Source: Candidatus Nitronauta litoralis
GTDB taxonomy: Bacteria; Nitrospinota; Nitrospinia; Nitrospinales; Nitrospinaceae
DNA: 64,000 bases
Assembly (NCBI GenBank): GCA_015698285.1
Contig: CP048685.1
Span: 62,001 to 126,000 of the forward strand
Reading direction: 5' to 3'
Shown here: positions 55,702-64,000 of the stretch, piece after piece
Layout of the letters: every line of letters starts with the position of its first letter
Position numbering within the stretch: position 1 is the first letter of the stretch
Made by a program: the position numbers and the translations under genes
Notes under the pieces: model-generated
Told to the model about the DNA's origin: nothing
Seen by the model: only the letters and a program-made list of their open reading frames with translations
Database searches by the model: none

Positions 55702-56614
55702 AATCGGCAATAAAAAACTCGATTTCAATCCTGATGTCATATGCTGGCAGCATCAATCATCACCCCTGACACGGTTCGGCGTGTGGTCCTCTGATTCTGG
55801 CCCAATTTTTGTTAAACGTTTCAGTGAGAAACCTGCCGGGTGGGATCTGCTAAAAACCATTAAAGGCAAAAAACTTCACAACACCCCAACTGTATTGGCA
55901 CTTTTTGAGGGAAAAAAAGAATACTTTGCCTTTTTTGAGTGGCTCCAAGGTGAAATTTTGAGCCAGATACTCCAAAAAGGGAAAACAAAAGAGTTTTTTG
56001 GCGTTGAGGGGCTACAAATAGAGCAGAAAAATCATTTAATCATAAGCATTTATGGAACTTTCTCCAACCTGCACCGCCTGGAGTTCTGGTACCCGGACCT
56101 GGACTTCAAAAATGTGTTTATTTCCCCATCCAAGTCCGGTTTTCGGGCCTGTTTAATTGATTTGGACAGCTGTGTAGGTTTTGGAGAACCGGCGCTCCCG
56201 GACCAGGTTTCACAGCGCTATTGGGAGGGATTGATCACAACTTACAAGGAAGCCGGAAAACCCTTTCTAAAAAAGGGCCTGAATGAATTTCACCGCGATA
56301 TTTCAGCCCATGGCAGATCCCTCAATCAATCGATGCTTCTCCTGTTCGCCTATGCCATTCAAAGAATAGGAAAAGTCCCGCCTGAAGCCCCCCTCTTTTC
56401 ACCAATGATATCGCCACAAAATCCTATTTCAAAAGAAGTTAGAAGGTTACATAAAGGTTGGTCAGGCAACCAGAATCTGGAAAAAGACCTGCATATCTGG
56501 CTGGCAAATCATTTGAAAATAACGCCTGGCGAACTTACCAATATCACCTCCCGTTTGACTCCATCCTTCCCAACAGGAATCCGATCTTTCTTTTCCAGGT
56601 GGCTCGGGAACTGA
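55691..56614 (+). CDS. Atypical kinase-like protein (second triad)
   Basis: A 307-residue protein from the ATG at 55691, which overlaps the PP2C-like stop by 11 bases; the frame is open further upstream without support. Kinase features are FVKRF (candidate ATP Lys42), the hinge-like FAFFEWLQGE, a catalytic loop WYPDLDFKNVFI (Asp136, Asn141) and IDLDSC in place of DFG (Asp157). There is no clear glycine loop. The DxxxxN...IDLD pattern is closest to WaaP/Kdo-kinase- and RIO-like atypical kinases, unlike the first triad's kinase. It ends about 160 bases before tssL, in an A+T-rich gap. Confidence 0.68.
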   Translation: MLVKIGNKKLDFNPDVICWQHQSSPLTRFGVWSSDSGPIFVKRFSEKPAGWDLLKTIKGKKLHNTPTVLALFEGKKEYFAFFEWLQGEILSQILQKGKTKEFFGVEGLQIEQKNHLIISIYGTFSNLHRLEFWYPDLDFKNVFISPSKSGFRACLIDLDSCVGFGEPALPDQVSQRYWEGLITTYKEAGKPFLKKGLNEFHRDISAHGRSLNQSMLLLFAYAIQRIGKVPPEAPLFSPMISPQNPISKEVRRLHKGWSGNQNLEKDLHIWLANHLKITPGELTNITSRLTPSFPTGIRSFFSRWLGN

Positions 56615-56691
56615 GGTTTTTCGCCTGCAACCGGTATTTTGCCAATATGCTATAAATCCTTTTATTTCAATCGAATATTCAAAAAAGTTTA

Positions 56692-56719
56692 TTGAAATTT
56701 TAATTAATTATGGTATAAA
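56692..56719 (+). promoter_or_regulatory. Possible internal promoter for tssL-tssM-tssA
   Basis: TTGAAA (56692-56697) and TATAAA (56714-56719) are 16 bases apart within a markedly A+T-rich 100-bp gap, about 58 bases before the tssL start. This would let the structural genes be expressed apart from the signalling genes. Confidence 0.45.
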
Positions 56720-56776
56720 TAGTTCCAACCGATAATAAATGTAATAGGCAAAAAACTCTTAAGCCAAGGCATTCCC

Positions 56777-57640
56777 ATGAACGGAATAGTCCAGATGGGC
56801 GATTCTTTCCTGTTGGCCCGTTTTCGTGAGTTTTACCACGAAGTCATTCGCTTGAAACAACAGATAGCGACCACAGGCTGGATGAACAGCCCTGCAACCA
56901 CACCTGCGGCAACCCAACCGGCAATGGCATTTCCGGAAGGCTCCGTAGAGTCCGTAGAAGAGGAAAGTTCCGGCGAAGTAAATGAAGTAGAGGCCATTAC
57001 CGAAGACGAGTCCCAGAACATGGCCAATCTGGTCTGGCAGCGGTTGCTATACCTCCTCGAGCAACAGGAAATTTCTGCCAATCGTTTCGGGGGTGAATAT
57101 GTCCGGGAATTGTACAAGGACGCCCAATTTGTCATGGCTGCATTAGCCGATGAAATATTTCTTCAGCTCGACTGGGAAGGTCGGGAAGCCTGGTACACCA
57201 ACCTCCTCGAAACCAAACTTTTCCAGTCCCATGCCGCAGGTGACATCTTCTTTCAGAAGGTGGACAAGCTGCTGAAACATCGAGATCCAGTGCAGGCTGA
57301 CCTCGCCAAGGTATACCTGATGGCCCTGGCCTTCGGTTTTCAGGGACGTTTCCGGGGTGAGGAAAAGGGAATGGAGCGCCTCGATTTTTACCGAAGAGAA
57401 CTGTTCAATTTTATTTTCCACCGATCCCCCGACATTTTAAGCGAGTCCAAACATTTCTGCCCGGAAGCCTACCTTCACAATATAGGTGAAGGGGTTGGGC
57501 TGAAACTGGAGCACCCTCAAAAATGGTTTCTCTATCTTGCCCTATTGCTGGCAGTGTTGCTGCTGGTCTCACAAAATATCTGGCATGTCATGACCAATGA
57601 ATTGGAAACGATTATTCAATTGATACTGGATGAAGCGTGA
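56777..57640 (+). CDS. tssL: T6SS membrane subunit TssL (DotU family)
   Basis: A 287-residue inner-membrane protein. The DotU domain is recognisable by LLARFREFYHEVIRLKQQ at the start, YKDAQFVMAALADEIFLQLD in the middle and LMALAFGFQGRFRGEEKGME, then a single C-terminal helix (KWFLYLALLLAVLLLVSQNI). A Glu-rich loop of about 35 residues (55-75) is inserted after the first helix. The periplasmic OmpA-like peptidoglycan domain found in some TssL proteins is absent. It partners TssM, encoded 22 bases downstream. Confidence 0.92.
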   Translation: MNGIVQMGDSFLLARFREFYHEVIRLKQQIATTGWMNSPATTPAATQPAMAFPEGSVESVEEESSGEVNEVEAITEDESQNMANLVWQRLLYLLEQQEISANRFGGEYVRELYKDAQFVMAALADEIFLQLDWEGREAWYTNLLETKLFQSHAAGDIFFQKVDKLLKHRDPVQADLAKVYLMALAFGFQGRFRGEEKGMERLDFYRRELFNFIFHRSPDILSESKHFCPEAYLHNIGEGVGLKLEHPQKWFLYLALLLAVLLLVSQNIWHVMTNELETIIQLILDEA

Positions 57641-57662
57641 TTAGATATCAGGCGAACATAAA

Positions 57663-60600
57663 ATGAACCCAACCCTGGACCAGGCATACAGTACGTTCAA
57701 ATCCATTTCGTACTGGATTCCCCATACCCTGGGCGTTTTGCTATTGCTGGGCCTCTTGTATTTCGTCTATTACAAAATAAAGAACCGGAAGGCCGACGGG
57801 ATGGAGGACGAAGAAGAATCCACCCAGACCATCGGCAACCAGCGAAGTCATCGGTCTGCATCCTGGTTCAGGTTGAGACGCAATATGCGTCGCGCAATGG
57901 CTACTCTTAAAGCCAATGTTTATGGTCGCCATCATCGCTACCAGATTCCCTGGTTCCTGCTGATTGGTGAAACCGGTTCGGGCAAAACAGAAGCTCTCCA
58001 TCACACAGACATCACCCTGCCGCTCGGTGCCCCCCAGGAAAACATGGAAGGCAGTCGGGAGGGGTGGAAATGGTGGTTTTTCGACCAGGGTATTGTTATC
58101 GATGTCGATGGCGATTATGTCCTCCGTACTGATGGCCACCCTACCGACCACAGGGGATGGAGAAAGCTACTAAAACTGCTACAAAGCCATCGTCCCCAGA
58201 GACCCATTGATGGAATTATCCTGACCATTCCTGCCACTGATCTTGTTGGGCCACCCGAAACACTGAACGAACGTGTCATCAAGGTAGGCGATAAAGCAGC
58301 GGCCCTGTTCGATAAAATGGTCAGTGCCCAGAAGGTTTTGGGAATGCGGCTCCCGGTCTACCTGATGGTCACCAAATGCGATCATGTCCGGGGCTTTAAA
58401 AGTTTCTGCGGAGAGTTGCCAAAAGGACTGCAACAGGATGTCCTGGGATGGTCCAACCCCTACACTCTGGACACAGCCTATTCCTCGGTCTGGATAGACG
58501 AAGCTTTCGAAAATTTATACAAAAACCTGTACCAGACTCAAATCGAAGTCATCGTTGACGGCATTCAGGTCCATGATTCCGATGACTTCTTCATGTTCCC
58601 CAGCGACTTCAGCACCATGATGGAGCCGCTCCGCACCTACACGAATCATATATTCAAGCAAAGCGTCTATCATGAAGCCCTCTTTTTCCGTGGAATGTTT
58701 TTTGTTGGGGATGCAACACAAGGTTCATCGGTTCCCATGCAAAACCTTTCCCAGACCAAACAGGTCTCCGAAGAAAATACGGACGACCTTGAACCGGCCC
58801 TTTTGAAAGAGCGAAGTTTAGCCTCTTCTCCATCATCAAAGGGTCCCAAGCGTCTGGCTTTTTTAAAAGATCTGTTTGAACAAAAAATATTTCCTGAATT
58901 TAGACTGGCCCGTCCAACCGCAAAAATATTTTTATGGAGGAACCGGCTGACCTGGAGTTTGCGAGCCGCTTTAATCGGTATTGCTGTGATCTGGTCACTA
59001 GGTTTGTGGTGGAGCTACAACGATCTCGGAAAAGAAAAAGCAACTTTGAACCCTCTTTTAGAGGATATCGACAAAAAGCTGAGATTTTTGAAAGTGCGTG
59101 GCCCGGAAGAGGAGTTGGCCTTTAATAAAATGGCGGTTGACCTGCTCAATGGAATGACGAATATCAACACCAGTAGCCTGACCAACGTTTTCATTCCCTG
59201 GTCCTGGTTTAGCGATCTAGATTCTGATATTCGCCAATCCATGGTAATCGCCTATGACAAAATCATTCTGAAATCACTCTATTTCAAGCTGGAAGATAAA
59301 ATTAAAGAAACCCTCCAGGGCGTAGAAGATCAGGATTTTGAAAAACCCATTGAGGGTCAGGAACTGATCACTGTTCCAGTAAAACTGGAAGAAATCCCAG
59401 AAATGCAACGCTTGAGAAAAGTGGTCCTTGAACTCGAAAAGCTTTGGGGAATCGCCAAGCTTTACAATGGACTGCAAAACAGCGAAAACCTATCGCAACT
59501 AGGCGAAGTTGTTAAGTTTCTGTTCAACTTTGATCTTCCAGAAGATTTTTATAAAAACGCTTCGTATTACCATAACGCCTTAAAACTGGTCGAATACAGT
59601 TCCTACGATCCGACCATCACCCGTTATCTTGAAGCAATTCCAAAAGTCAGAGGACTTTCACAGGATTTGTTTATCAGGTTATATGAAGAAAATAATTTTC
59701 TCGCTCACCTGGAAAATTTTTCGAAGGATCTGGAAAACAACTACGGGGATCGATCACGGGCATTTGGCAGAAACAGAAATGGGAGCTTTGAAGCTCTGCT
59801 TGTAAAAATTCTCGAAATGAAAAAACTCATTGCACGACCCGAATTCGCCTGGATGGGCCAATCAAAACTAAACCTCGGGCCCAAATTTAACGAGTTGCTG
59901 GCTTCTATCGGGACCTCCCCTTTCCTTGGGCCAGAACTCAGAGATGAAATTCAAGAAATGGGTAAAGCAGGATTCGAAGACTTTTCTTTAAAACTACTGA
60001 GACAAAGCACATCCCTCACAGGCCCGCTTCTCAAACAGGAAAACAGCAAAATCAAAATGGAACCTGGTGAAGGGGTAAAGAAAGTTGAAGATGCCCTTCA
60101 ACAATTCCTGAGTCATGATTTCATGACTGTTGAGGACGAAGGAGAGGAGCTGGTAGCGGAAATTGCACCAAATGACCGTCTTACATGGAATCCGAAAATT
60201 CTAGCGTCCACTGTAGATCTTTACCAGGACTACCAGGATTTTGAGCGAAACACGTTGCCTCTGTTTCCGGATTCCCTGAAAACCAGAGTGCAGCGCGCCT
60301 CAATGAAAAAGCTCGAATCGAGCATGAACAGACTGGTGGCCAAAAGCCAGACGTTCAAACCCGTACGCGAGCAGTTCGCCTTTAATCGCAAAGAAGAAGA
60401 ATTGGCTACTGAAATAAGAAGTTTCAAAAAATCGGCTCCGCTTCTTGGGCGTCTCATGGATATTTTCTTTGAGCTGGATTTCACCGAATCGTCCCGGTCC
60501 CTGTTCAATCTGGTGACTCGCCACGGTTATCACCTGCTCAATAATGTTGACCGGGTACTGGAAACCGAAGGGTTGTATGAATTCAAGGATGGGAACTTCT

Positions 60601-61850
60601 CCTGGTGGACTGGGCTAACGCCTGCTTCTCTGGAAGCCTATGACGCGTTGGACGACAAAGAGCTGTCCTACTATCTGTCAATTCAGAGGGAACGAATTAA
60701 ATACCTGGCCCGACAGTATTCGGAACCCTTGGTGAACTTCCTGGTGAACCGCACTATAAAGCGCGGCCAGCTCGAGGAAAGACTGGTCACCAAATGGCAT
60801 CGGATTCTGGTGGAACTGGACAGATACGATGCTAAAAGAACCAGTAATACGCTCACCCTTCTGGAGCGTTTCATCAAGGTGGAAATGGAAACCATTACCC
60901 CTGAAAATTGTCGGCAGAAAATCCCGCTTGAAGACCTTAAACGAACGGCCCGGGACTTTTTTGGGAAAAACCTGTATCTGTTGAAAAAGGAATTATCCGA
61001 TCAATGCCGCCTGCTGGCCCGGGATGAAGTTCTGCGTGACTATTCTATAGTCCAGGCCTTTTTTAACAATCGGATTGCGGGTAAATACCCGTTTGCACCA
61101 CTAGGCGAAAATTCGATCATAAATGAAGCCGACCCGGTTGACCTCAGAAAGTTTTATCACCTGCTGGACCGCTATCTGGATCACAGTCTGGGACAGCTTG
61201 AGAAGAGCACAAAATTTGGACATTCGAGAGATAATGCTTTAGAATTCATATATCTAATGGAAGAAGCGCGGCCTTTTTTCGCGCCGTATCTCACTCTGGA
61301 AAAATCAGAATTGCCAGCCTATGCACTGGATGTTGATTTCCGAGTGAACCGAAGTGCGGAGAGTGGGGCCAACCAGGTTATCGAATGGAAGTTCGAAACC
61401 AAGGGTGAGACAGTTCAGGATCACCGGAAAAAGAAAACGCCACTAAATTGGGATCTCGGCGATCCCATTCGGCTATCTTTTCGGTGGGCCAAAGACTCTC
61501 CGGATGTCCCCGTGTCTTCGGGGGACTGGTTCGGTGCTCAAGTCGACAAGCGGACGGTCACCTTCGAATACGATAATCAATGGTCATTGATTCAACTACT
61601 TTCGCGCCACGAAGCGGGAGTAGAAGATTTTGGACCGTTGGGTGATCCTATGCCTCATACTTTGCGATTCAAGGTTAAAACCCTTGAGCGGGATGAAGAC
61701 CGAATGCAAAAAGAAGTCTTTACCCCCAAATCCGGGGAAACCCGGTTCTTTGTCCGGGTGGTGGTTAAATCGCCCAAAACAAAAGAAAGGGTCATTTTAC
61801 CGGCACTGCCTTTTGAGGCCCCTTTACTTAAAAACGGCCTCAATAGTTAG
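57663..61850 (+). CDS. tssM: T6SS membrane subunit TssM (IcmF family)
   Basis: A 1395-residue inner-membrane protein that spans the periplasm and joins TssL to TssJ. One helix lies at about 21-38, a second at about 430-450 (LRAALIGIAVIWSLGLWWSY). Between them is the cytosolic domain with Walker A GETGSGKT (102-109) and the IcmF segment HRPQRPIDGIILTIPATDLV, so nucleotide binding is probably kept. The periplasmic part ends in a beta domain (LLSRHEAGVEDFGPLGDPM, LRFKVKTLERDEDRMQKE) that matches the TssJ-binding region. It is longer than many TssM proteins (1100-1200). Confidence 0.95.
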   Translation: MNPTLDQAYSTFKSISYWIPHTLGVLLLLGLLYFVYYKIKNRKADGMEDEEESTQTIGNQRSHRSASWFRLRRNMRRAMATLKANVYGRHHRYQIPWFLLIGETGSGKTEALHHTDITLPLGAPQENMEGSREGWKWWFFDQGIVIDVDGDYVLRTDGHPTDHRGWRKLLKLLQSHRPQRPIDGIILTIPATDLVGPPETLNERVIKVGDKAAALFDKMVSAQKVLGMRLPVYLMVTKCDHVRGFKSFCGELPKGLQQDVLGWSNPYTLDTAYSSVWIDEAFENLYKNLYQTQIEVIVDGIQVHDSDDFFMFPSDFSTMMEPLRTYTNHIFKQSVYHEALFFRGMFFVGDATQGSSVPMQNLSQTKQVSEENTDDLEPALLKERSLASSPSSKGPKRLAFLKDLFEQKIFPEFRLARPTAKIFLWRNRLTWSLRAALIGIAVIWSLGLWWSYNDLGKEKATLNPLLEDIDKKLRFLKVRGPEEELAFNKMAVDLLNGMTNINTSSLTNVFIPWSWFSDLDSDIRQSMVIAYDKIILKSLYFKLEDKIKETLQGVEDQDFEKPIEGQELITVPVKLEEIPEMQRLRKVVLELEKLWGIAKLYNGLQNSENLSQLGEVVKFLFNFDLPEDFYKNASYYHNALKLVEYSSYDPTITRYLEAIPKVRGLSQDLFIRLYEENNFLAHLENFSKDLENNYGDRSRAFGRNRNGSFEALLVKILEMKKLIARPEFAWMGQSKLNLGPKFNELLASIGTSPFLGPELRDEIQEMGKAGFEDFSLKLLRQSTSLTGPLLKQENSKIKMEPGEGVKKVEDALQQFLSHDFMTVEDEGEELVAEIAPNDRLTWNPKILASTVDLYQDYQDFERNTLPLFPDSLKTRVQRASMKKLESSMNRLVAKSQTFKPVREQFAFNRKEEELATEIRSFKKSAPLLGRLMDIFFELDFTESSRSLFNLVTRHGYHLLNNVDRVLETEGLYEFKDGNFSWWTGLTPASLEAYDALDDKELSYYLSIQRERIKYLARQYSEPLVNFLVNRTIKRGQLEERLVTKWHRILVELDRYDAKRTSNTLTLLERFIKVEMETITPENCRQKIPLEDLKRTARDFFGKNLYLLKKELSDQCRLLARDEVLRDYSIVQAFFNNRIAGKYPFAPLGENSIINEADPVDLRKFYHLLDRYLDHSLGQLEKSTKFGHSRDNALEFIYLMEEARPFFAPYLTLEKSELPAYALDVDFRVNRSAESGANQVIEWKFETKGETVQDHRKKKTPLNWDLGDPIRLSFRWAKDSPDVPVSSGDWFGAQVDKRTVTFEYDNQWSLIQLLSRHEAGVEDFGPLGDPMPHTLRFKVKTLERDEDRMQKEVFTPKSGETRFFVRVVVKSPKTKERVILPALPFEAPLLKNGLNS

Positions 61851-61885
61851 GGCGAAAAGAAAATTTGAAAAGACACGGAAAAACT

Positions 61886-61984
61886 ATGGCAACCACAATC
61901 CTTTTCAGTACTTCGCAAAGGGGTTATCGGAGCCAGAAAAAATCATATGAGGTCAACCAGAAACAGGCAGGCTCTGATCTATGA
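61886..61984 (+). CDS. Possible 32-residue protein coupled to tssA
   Basis: The frame begins MATTILFSTSQRGYRSQKKS and ends GSDL with its TGA inside the tssA start (ATGA overlap). It is basic, polar and has no recognised family. ACGGAAAA upstream is a weak ribosome binding site. The coupling geometry is the main support; it may be a leader that helps tssA translation, or chance. Confidence 0.3.
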   Translation: MATTILFSTSQRGYRSQKKSYEVNQKQAGSDL

Positions 61985-63168
61985 CCATTTCGGTAACACC
62001 TCGGTGGGTGGGTTGGGAAAAACTTGATGCCCCCATCAGTGAAGATAAGCCCGAAGGTGAGTCCCTCAGGTACGAGGGCACCTACGACAAAATACAGGAC
62101 GCACGGAAACGGGACGATCCCAGACTCGAACAGGGTGTCTGGGAAACAGACCTGAAGCAAGCCGACTGGGACCTGGTCATCCAGCATTCAGTGGAGGCCC
62201 TGGAAACACGCACCAAGGACCTCCAGATAGCAGCCTGGCTGCTCGAAGCCTGGACTTACCGTTACGGGTTTGAAGGAATCCGACACGGCCTGGAGGTGTT
62301 GTTTCGTTTGTGCCAACATTTTTGGGATACGGTGTACCCCCAGATTGATGAAGAAGACTTTGACGCCAGGGTCCGCCCGTTTGAATGGATCAATTCCAAA
62401 CTTACGATCCAATTAAAATTGATTCCCTTGTCTGCTCCAAAACTGAGCGAGCATGTACCGGTTACATTTGCAGACTATGAAATAGCAGCACGCAACGAGA
62501 ATGAGGCAAGGAAAAATCAAAAAGCCCGGGAAAATCTCGAATCAGAGCTCAACTACAATCGTTTTTTTGCGAGTTGTGACCATACGCCGCCAGAATTCTA
62601 CCGGGAACTGGCAACCCAGGTGCAAGGATCACGAGACCGGCTGAGGAACCTTGAAGGATACCTGGACGACAAATGCGGAAAGGAATCCCCCAGTCTGCTG
62701 GAGTACAGGGAAGCTCTGCGGTCTATCAACCGGCTGCTGGAAGAGATCCTGAACCGGCAGGGAATTGAGGCTGAAGAAATTGACCCCCAGCCCGTTGGTC
62801 AGCCGGCACAATCTATCGAGGAGGGAACCGAATCCGTGGATAACGAGGCCCTTGATGTAGAACAGAAAAACACTGGCTTGGAAAACCTGGGAAACAAGGA
62901 TGAAACCACTCAGAGTAACGGTGTGTCTGGCCCCCCAGGGAAAATCAGGTCCAGAAGCGAAGCCTATCGTTTGCTCACTGAGGTTGCGGATTATCTCGAA
63001 CGTACCGAGCCACACAGCCCCACACCTCACCTCGTCCGGCGAGCGGTTTCATGGGGGGACATGACCCTCGATCAGTTATTGATAGAAATAGTGCGCGACG
63101 ATAACGATCTTCGATTCATTTACGACCTTCTGGGACTGGGAACAGGGCCAGAGGAAACAGACGATTAA
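61981..63168 (+). CDS. tssA: T6SS protein TssA (ImpA N-terminal family)
   Basis: A 395-residue cytosolic protein that primes and caps the sheath and tail. The ImpA N-terminal domain is clear: LDAPISEDKPEGESLRYEGT, then DARKRDDPRLEQGVW and DLQIAAWLLEAWTYRYGFEG with the FWDTVYPQIDEED motif. The C-terminal 60 residues (RSRSEAYRLLTEVADYLERT, SPTPHLVRRAVSWGDMTL) form the VasJ-like end seen in short TssA proteins. About 95 bases separate it from tssB. Confidence 0.93.
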   Translation: MTISVTPRWVGWEKLDAPISEDKPEGESLRYEGTYDKIQDARKRDDPRLEQGVWETDLKQADWDLVIQHSVEALETRTKDLQIAAWLLEAWTYRYGFEGIRHGLEVLFRLCQHFWDTVYPQIDEEDFDARVRPFEWINSKLTIQLKLIPLSAPKLSEHVPVTFADYEIAARNENEARKNQKARENLESELNYNRFFASCDHTPPEFYRELATQVQGSRDRLRNLEGYLDDKCGKESPSLLEYREALRSINRLLEEILNRQGIEAEEIDPQPVGQPAQSIEEGTESVDNEALDVEQKNTGLENLGNKDETTQSNGVSGPPGKIRSRSEAYRLLTEVADYLERTEPHSPTPHLVRRAVSWGDMTLDQLLIEIVRDDNDLRFIYDLLGLGTGPEETDD

Positions 63169-63262
63169 TTTCAATGGGGATGGAATTTAGATTTTCAGTG
63201 TTTTTTTATAAGAGTTTTTACCTTTTTACTAACCAGATGGAAACCTCTAAAAAGGAGGGGAT

Positions 63263-63802
63263 ATGGCTGAAAGTATCCAGCATAAATTAGGCCGGGTTCG
63301 GCCACCCAGAGTCCAGATCACTTATGATGTGGAAACCCTGGGTGCGATCGAAATGAAAGAACTTCCGTTCGTTGTCGGAATCCTGGCGGACCTTTCGGGA
63401 AATCCCGAAGAACCGCTGCCGCTACTCAAGGAACGCAAGTTTGTCGAAATTGATCGGGATAACTTTAACGAGATCATGGCATCAATCGAGCCGCGTCTGA
63501 CCATGCGGGTCAAAAATACCATTCTGGATGACGATTCCCAACTCAATGTGGAATTGAAACTCCGTCACATGGATGACTTTGAACCAGTTGAAGTCGTCAA
63601 ACAGGTCCCTGCACTGCGCAAATTATATGAAGCACGCCAGAAGCTGAGCGACCTTCTCACCAAACTGGATGGTAATGATGAACTCGACCGTCTGTTGGGT
63701 GAAGTTGTCGAAAACACCGAAGGTCTGAACGAAATGAAAGCCGCCCGCCCTGCCGATGAAGAAGGCGAAGGAGCGGAAGGCGAGGAAGGAGGAGAAGGCT
63801 AA
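63263..63802 (+). CDS. tssB: T6SS contractile sheath small subunit TssB (VipA)
   Basis: A 179-residue cytosolic protein. RVRPPRVQITYDVETLGAIE, then LPFVVGILADLSGNP and KFVEIDRDNFNEIMASI, is the classic VipA sequence. A Glu/Gly-rich tail (EEGEGAEGEEGGEG) is added at the C-terminus. AAAGGAGGGG lies just before the ATG. The tssC start overlaps its stop (TAATG), as is usual for equimolar sheath subunits. Confidence 0.97.
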   Translation: MAESIQHKLGRVRPPRVQITYDVETLGAIEMKELPFVVGILADLSGNPEEPLPLLKERKFVEIDRDNFNEIMASIEPRLTMRVKNTILDDDSQLNVELKLRHMDDFEPVEVVKQVPALRKLYEARQKLSDLLTKLDGNDELDRLLGEVVENTEGLNEMKAARPADEEGEGAEGEEGGEG

Positions 63803-64000
63803 TGGCTGAAGAAACCAGTGCAGAAGGCGGAGCCACAGCAGAAGAATTGAGCCTCGTCGACAATATCATTCAAAACGGCCGTATCGCCCGTGACGAATCC
63901 CAATTGGATTACGCCAAGGACCTCGTTGCCGAATTTGCAACACAAATTCTGGACGAGGGTATGACCGTCAACGCCGACACCGTGGCGATGATCAGTAACC
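63802..64000 (+). CDS. tssC: T6SS contractile sheath large subunit TssC (VipB), 5' part
   Basis: Only the first 66 codons lie in the window; the gene continues past the end. The visible part has an Ala/Glu/Gly-rich start and then LVDNIIQNGRIARDESQLDY and AKDLVAEFATQIL, the N-terminal TssC pattern, in which this helix donates to neighbouring sheath strands. The start overlaps the tssB stop. Hcp, ClpV, TssE, TssF, TssG and VgrG are not in the window and may follow. Confidence 0.92.
   Translation, partial: MAEETSAEGGATAEELSLVDNIIQNGRIARDESQLDYAKDLVAEFATQILDEGMTVNADTVAMISN

Noticed and set aside
56777-57640. Type IVB secretion (Dot/Icm) rather than T6SS
   Set aside because: TssL and TssM belong to families shared with Dot/Icm, but TssK, TssA, TssB and TssC are present, which are specific to T6SS.

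Overview
The window looks like a chromosomal segment of a Gram-negative bacterium with an outer membrane. It carries BamD, TolQ/TolR-type energisers, a two-partner secretion (TPS) pair, lipoproteins with lipoboxes and a type VI secretion system (T6SS). The mix of a GlnRS, a heterodisulfide-reductase-type membrane Fe-S protein, a HmuY-like protein, a DUF420 membrane protein and a KamA-type aminomutase would fit a marine Nitrospinota- or deltaproteobacteria-like lineage. That placement is inference from gene content; no rRNA or other marker is present.

Layout. 1-4.7 kb: secreted protein, then on the minus strand a DUF5069 protein, glnS and a membrane Fe-S oxidoreductase. 5-9.3 kb: two exported proteins (one CsgG/LpoB-like, one HmuY-like), a cytosolic unknown, and a run of small membrane proteins (59, 35, 33 and 63 aa) around a DUF420 protein, closed by a strong terminator. 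9.3-17.6 kb: histidine phosphatase plus orphan ABC ATPase, TPR protein, NifU-N-like protein, M18 aminopeptidase, ExbB/ExbD, bamD, a sigma-70 factor and plsY. 17.6-19.5 kb: a consensus promoter driving tRNA-Gly(GCC) and tRNA-Cys(GCA), ftsY on the opposite strand, then about 640 bp without a gene. 19.5-27.3 kb: a radical SAM gene with an unknown partner, an FG-GAP repeat lipoprotein, an SDR/DUF2867 protein, an XRE-metallo-beta-lactamase fusion and a long pentapeptide-repeat protein. 27.4-36.4 kb: the TPS pair, with a 2415-residue exoprotein and its TpsB transporter. 36.7-38.6 kb: TPR protein and kamA. 38.6-39.6 kb: about 1 kb without a convincing gene.

39.6-64 kb (end) is one long co-directional signalling and secretion block. 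It opens with a giant PAS/GAF membrane protein whose histidine-kinase core looks degenerate. Five bases later comes a protein that reads as a double-Cache sensor fused to a pentameric ligand-gated ion channel. A T6SS locus follows in the order tssJ, tssK, [vWA, PP2C, beta-helix, kinase], [vWA, PP2C-like, kinase-like], tssL, tssM, tssA, tssB, tssC (cut by the window end). The two vWA-phosphatase-kinase sets resemble the TerY-P triads known from tellurite-resistance-type signalling systems. They sit where other bacteria place the PpkA/PppA/Fha threonine-phosphorylation switch of T6SS. The working model is that periplasmic ligand sensing upstream and two phospho-switches within the locus control assembly of the T6SS. 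This arrangement is the most promising candidate for an undescribed system here.
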